Source: Pseudomonadota bacterium (lineage in GTDB: Bacteria; Pseudomonadota; Alphaproteobacteria; Reyranellales; Reyranellaceae). From it: DNA of 26,015 bases. This document shows, in pieces, positions 25,014 to 26,015 of this stretch; the first letter of the stretch is position 1, and every line of letters begins with the position of its first letter. Where the stretch lies: contig JAEZHS010000403.1 of assembly GCA_023436825.1 (NCBI GenBank), positions 1 to 26,015 on the forward strand, given 5' to 3'. The translations under genes and the position numbers were made by a program. The notes under the pieces are model-generated. The model made no database searches. It was not told where the DNA came from and saw only the letters and a list, made by a program, of their open reading frames with translations.

Positions 25014-25805
25014 TCAAACCTTCTCCGTCTCGCTGGCGCGCGGCTGCCAGGTCATCAGGCGACGCTCGACCGCGCCGACGGCGGCATCGAGCGCCAGCGC
25101 GAAGGCGGTCAGCACCAGGATGCCGGCGAACACGGTGTTGATGTCGAAGGTGCCCTCGGCCTGCAGGATCAGGTAGCCGACGCCCCGCGAGGAGCCGAGA
25201 TATTCGCCGACCACGGCGCCGACGAAGGCGAGACCCACGGCGTTGTGCAGGCTCGCGAATACCCAGCTCATCGCCGACGGCAGGTAGATCGAACGCAGGA
25301 GCTGGCGCCGCGAGGCGCCCAGCATCCGGGCGTTGGCGATCAGGTTGGGGCTGACCTCGCGCACGCCCTGGTAGACGTTGAAGAACACGATGAAGAACAC
25401 GAGCGTGAAGCCCAGCGCCACCTTCGACCAGATGCCGAGCCCGAACCAGAGCGCGAAGATCGGCGCCAGCACGACCCGGGGCAGGGCGTTGGCCGCCTTG
25501 ACGTAGGGGTCGAACACGGCGGCCAGCAGCGCCCGGCGGGCGAAGGCGAAGCCCAGCAGGATGCCGGCCGACGCACCGGTGGCGAATGCCAGCACGGTCT
25601 CCAGCAGGGTGATGCCGAGATGGCGCCAGAGCCCCCCGCCCGCCAGGTCCTTCCAGGTGCGCGCCAGCACGTCCACCGGCGTCGAGAAGAAGAACGGATC
25701 GAGCAGCTTGCGGCCGCCGATCGGCACGGTGGTCAGCACGTGCCACACGAGCAGGAAGACGAGCGCCACCAGGATCTGGAGGGCCAGCAGGGTCAGGCGG
25801 TTCAT
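25014..25805 (-). CDS. NitT/TauT-family ABC transporter permease
   Basis: A 263-residue integral membrane permease (BPD_transp_1 fold) with about six hydrophobic segments. The first, LLALQILVALVFLLVWHVLT, is an N-terminal anchor. The cytoplasmic EAA-type loop is NLIANARMLGASRRQLLRSI with YLPSAMSWVFASL. The LVFFIVFFNVYQGVREV segment and the GEYLGSSRGVGYLI motif are typical of SsuC/TauC/nitrate-type permeases. Possible substrates are sulphonates, nitrate/cyanate, pyrimidine precursors or similar; the sequence does not decide. The ATG overlaps the upstream ATPase stop by four bases (25802-25805), so the two are coupled in one operon that continues beyond the window. Confidence 0.93.
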   Translation of the reverse strand: MNRLTLLALQILVALVFLLVWHVLTTVPIGGRKLLDPFFFSTPVDVLARTWKDLAGGGLWRHLGITLLETVLAFATGASAGILLGFAFARRALLAAVFDPYVKAANALPRVVLAPIFALWFGLGIWSKVALGFTLVFFIVFFNVYQGVREVSPNLIANARMLGASRRQLLRSIYLPSAMSWVFASLHNAVGLAFVGAVVGEYLGSSRGVGYLILQAEGTFDINTVFAGILVLTAFALALDAAVGAVERRLMTWQPRASETEKV

Positions 25806-26015
25806 GGCCGGGCCTCGCCCTGCGCGTAGGCGCGCTGCACCTCGGCGCGCAGCGAGCCCCAGATCGAGCGGTGGATGGCGTGGAAGGCCGGGTCGAGCCG
25901 GATCTCCGCGATGTCGCGCGGTCGCGCCAGCGGCACTGGATGGTCGCCCACCAGCCGTGCGGCCGGGCCGGCCGCCAAGACGAGCACCCGGGGGGCGCGC
26001 GCGCTCGCTTGCTCC
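25802..26015 (-). CDS. ABC transporter ATP-binding protein, C-terminal end (partial)
   Basis: Only the last 70 or so codons are inside the window; the 5' part lies beyond base 26015. The readable sequence, EQASARAPRVLVLAAGPAAR followed by LVGDHPVPLARPRD, matches the end of NitT/TauT-type ATPases after the switch histidine ('DRVVVLS-RPG-I', then 'LPRPR'). A helical C-terminal tail follows (FHAIHRSIWGSLRAEVQRAY). Walker and signature motifs are not visible here. The TGA overlaps the permease ATG by four bases. An internal GTG is not the true start. Confidence 0.85.
   Translation of the reverse strand, partial: EQASARAPRVLVLAAGPAARLVGDHPVPLARPRDIAEIRLDPAFHAIHRSIWGSLRAEVQRAYAQGEARP

Overview
The window is GC-rich, densely coded chromosomal DNA from what is most likely an alphaproteobacterium. 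The main clues are an imuA-imuB-dnaE2 mutagenesis operon preceded by a direct-repeat LexA box of the alphaproteobacterial type (GAAC-N7-GAAC), the bacterial ligase-associated helicase/exonuclease/ligase cluster, and the general mix of acyl-CoA and ABC-transport genes. A Rhodospirillales or Hyphomicrobiales relative would fit, but no rRNA or ribosomal marker is present to settle it. No tRNA, rRNA, CRISPR array, phage or intact insertion sequence was seen.

Layout. 1-3185: a poxB-type pyruvate:quinone oxidoreductase (+) converges on a zinc alcohol dehydrogenase (-), and the 3' remnant of a small basic protein gene lies between them. 3215-5334 (-): a DUF433 antitoxin with an internally deleted DUF5615 toxin, a secreted metallo-beta-lactamase-fold protein, and an APH(6)/streptomycin-kinase-like protein translationally coupled to it. 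5505-12947 (+): an SOS-type promoter and LexA box drive imuA, imuB, a ribbon-helix-helix antitoxin plus PIN toxin pair, dnaE2 and an LLM-class flavin oxidoreductase. The start/stop codons of these genes overlap or nearly touch. 12953-13626 (-): an intact vapBC pair. 13694-20168: the ligase-associated DNA repair set (Lhr-like helicase on -, exonuclease and ATP-dependent ligase on +), followed by a DUF2252 protein and moaA (to 21172). 21173-21617: a non-coding stretch rich in secondary structure. 21618-23802 (-): a DMT/EamA permease, a ChaC-like gamma-glutamylcyclotransferase and a MaoC hot-dog hydratase. 24017-24838 (+): an enoyl-CoA hydratase/isomerase. 24845-25007: a nested REP-like inverted repeat between convergent genes. 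25014-26015 (-): a NitT/TauT-type ABC permease and the 3' end of its ATPase.

How it fits together. Two DNA-damage systems dominate. ImuA, ImuB and DnaE2 form the error-prone translesion mutasome. The helicase/exonuclease/ligase trio is a conserved bacterial repair cassette. The most unusual feature is a VapBC/FitAB-like toxin-antitoxin pair embedded between imuB and dnaE2, so it is predicted to be co-transcribed under LexA control; its PIN toxin appears to lack one of the four acidic metal ligands. PIN-type modules also flank the operon on both sides: a truncated DUF433/DUF5615 module upstream and an intact vapBC downstream. That makes three such modules within about 9 kb, in different states of decay.
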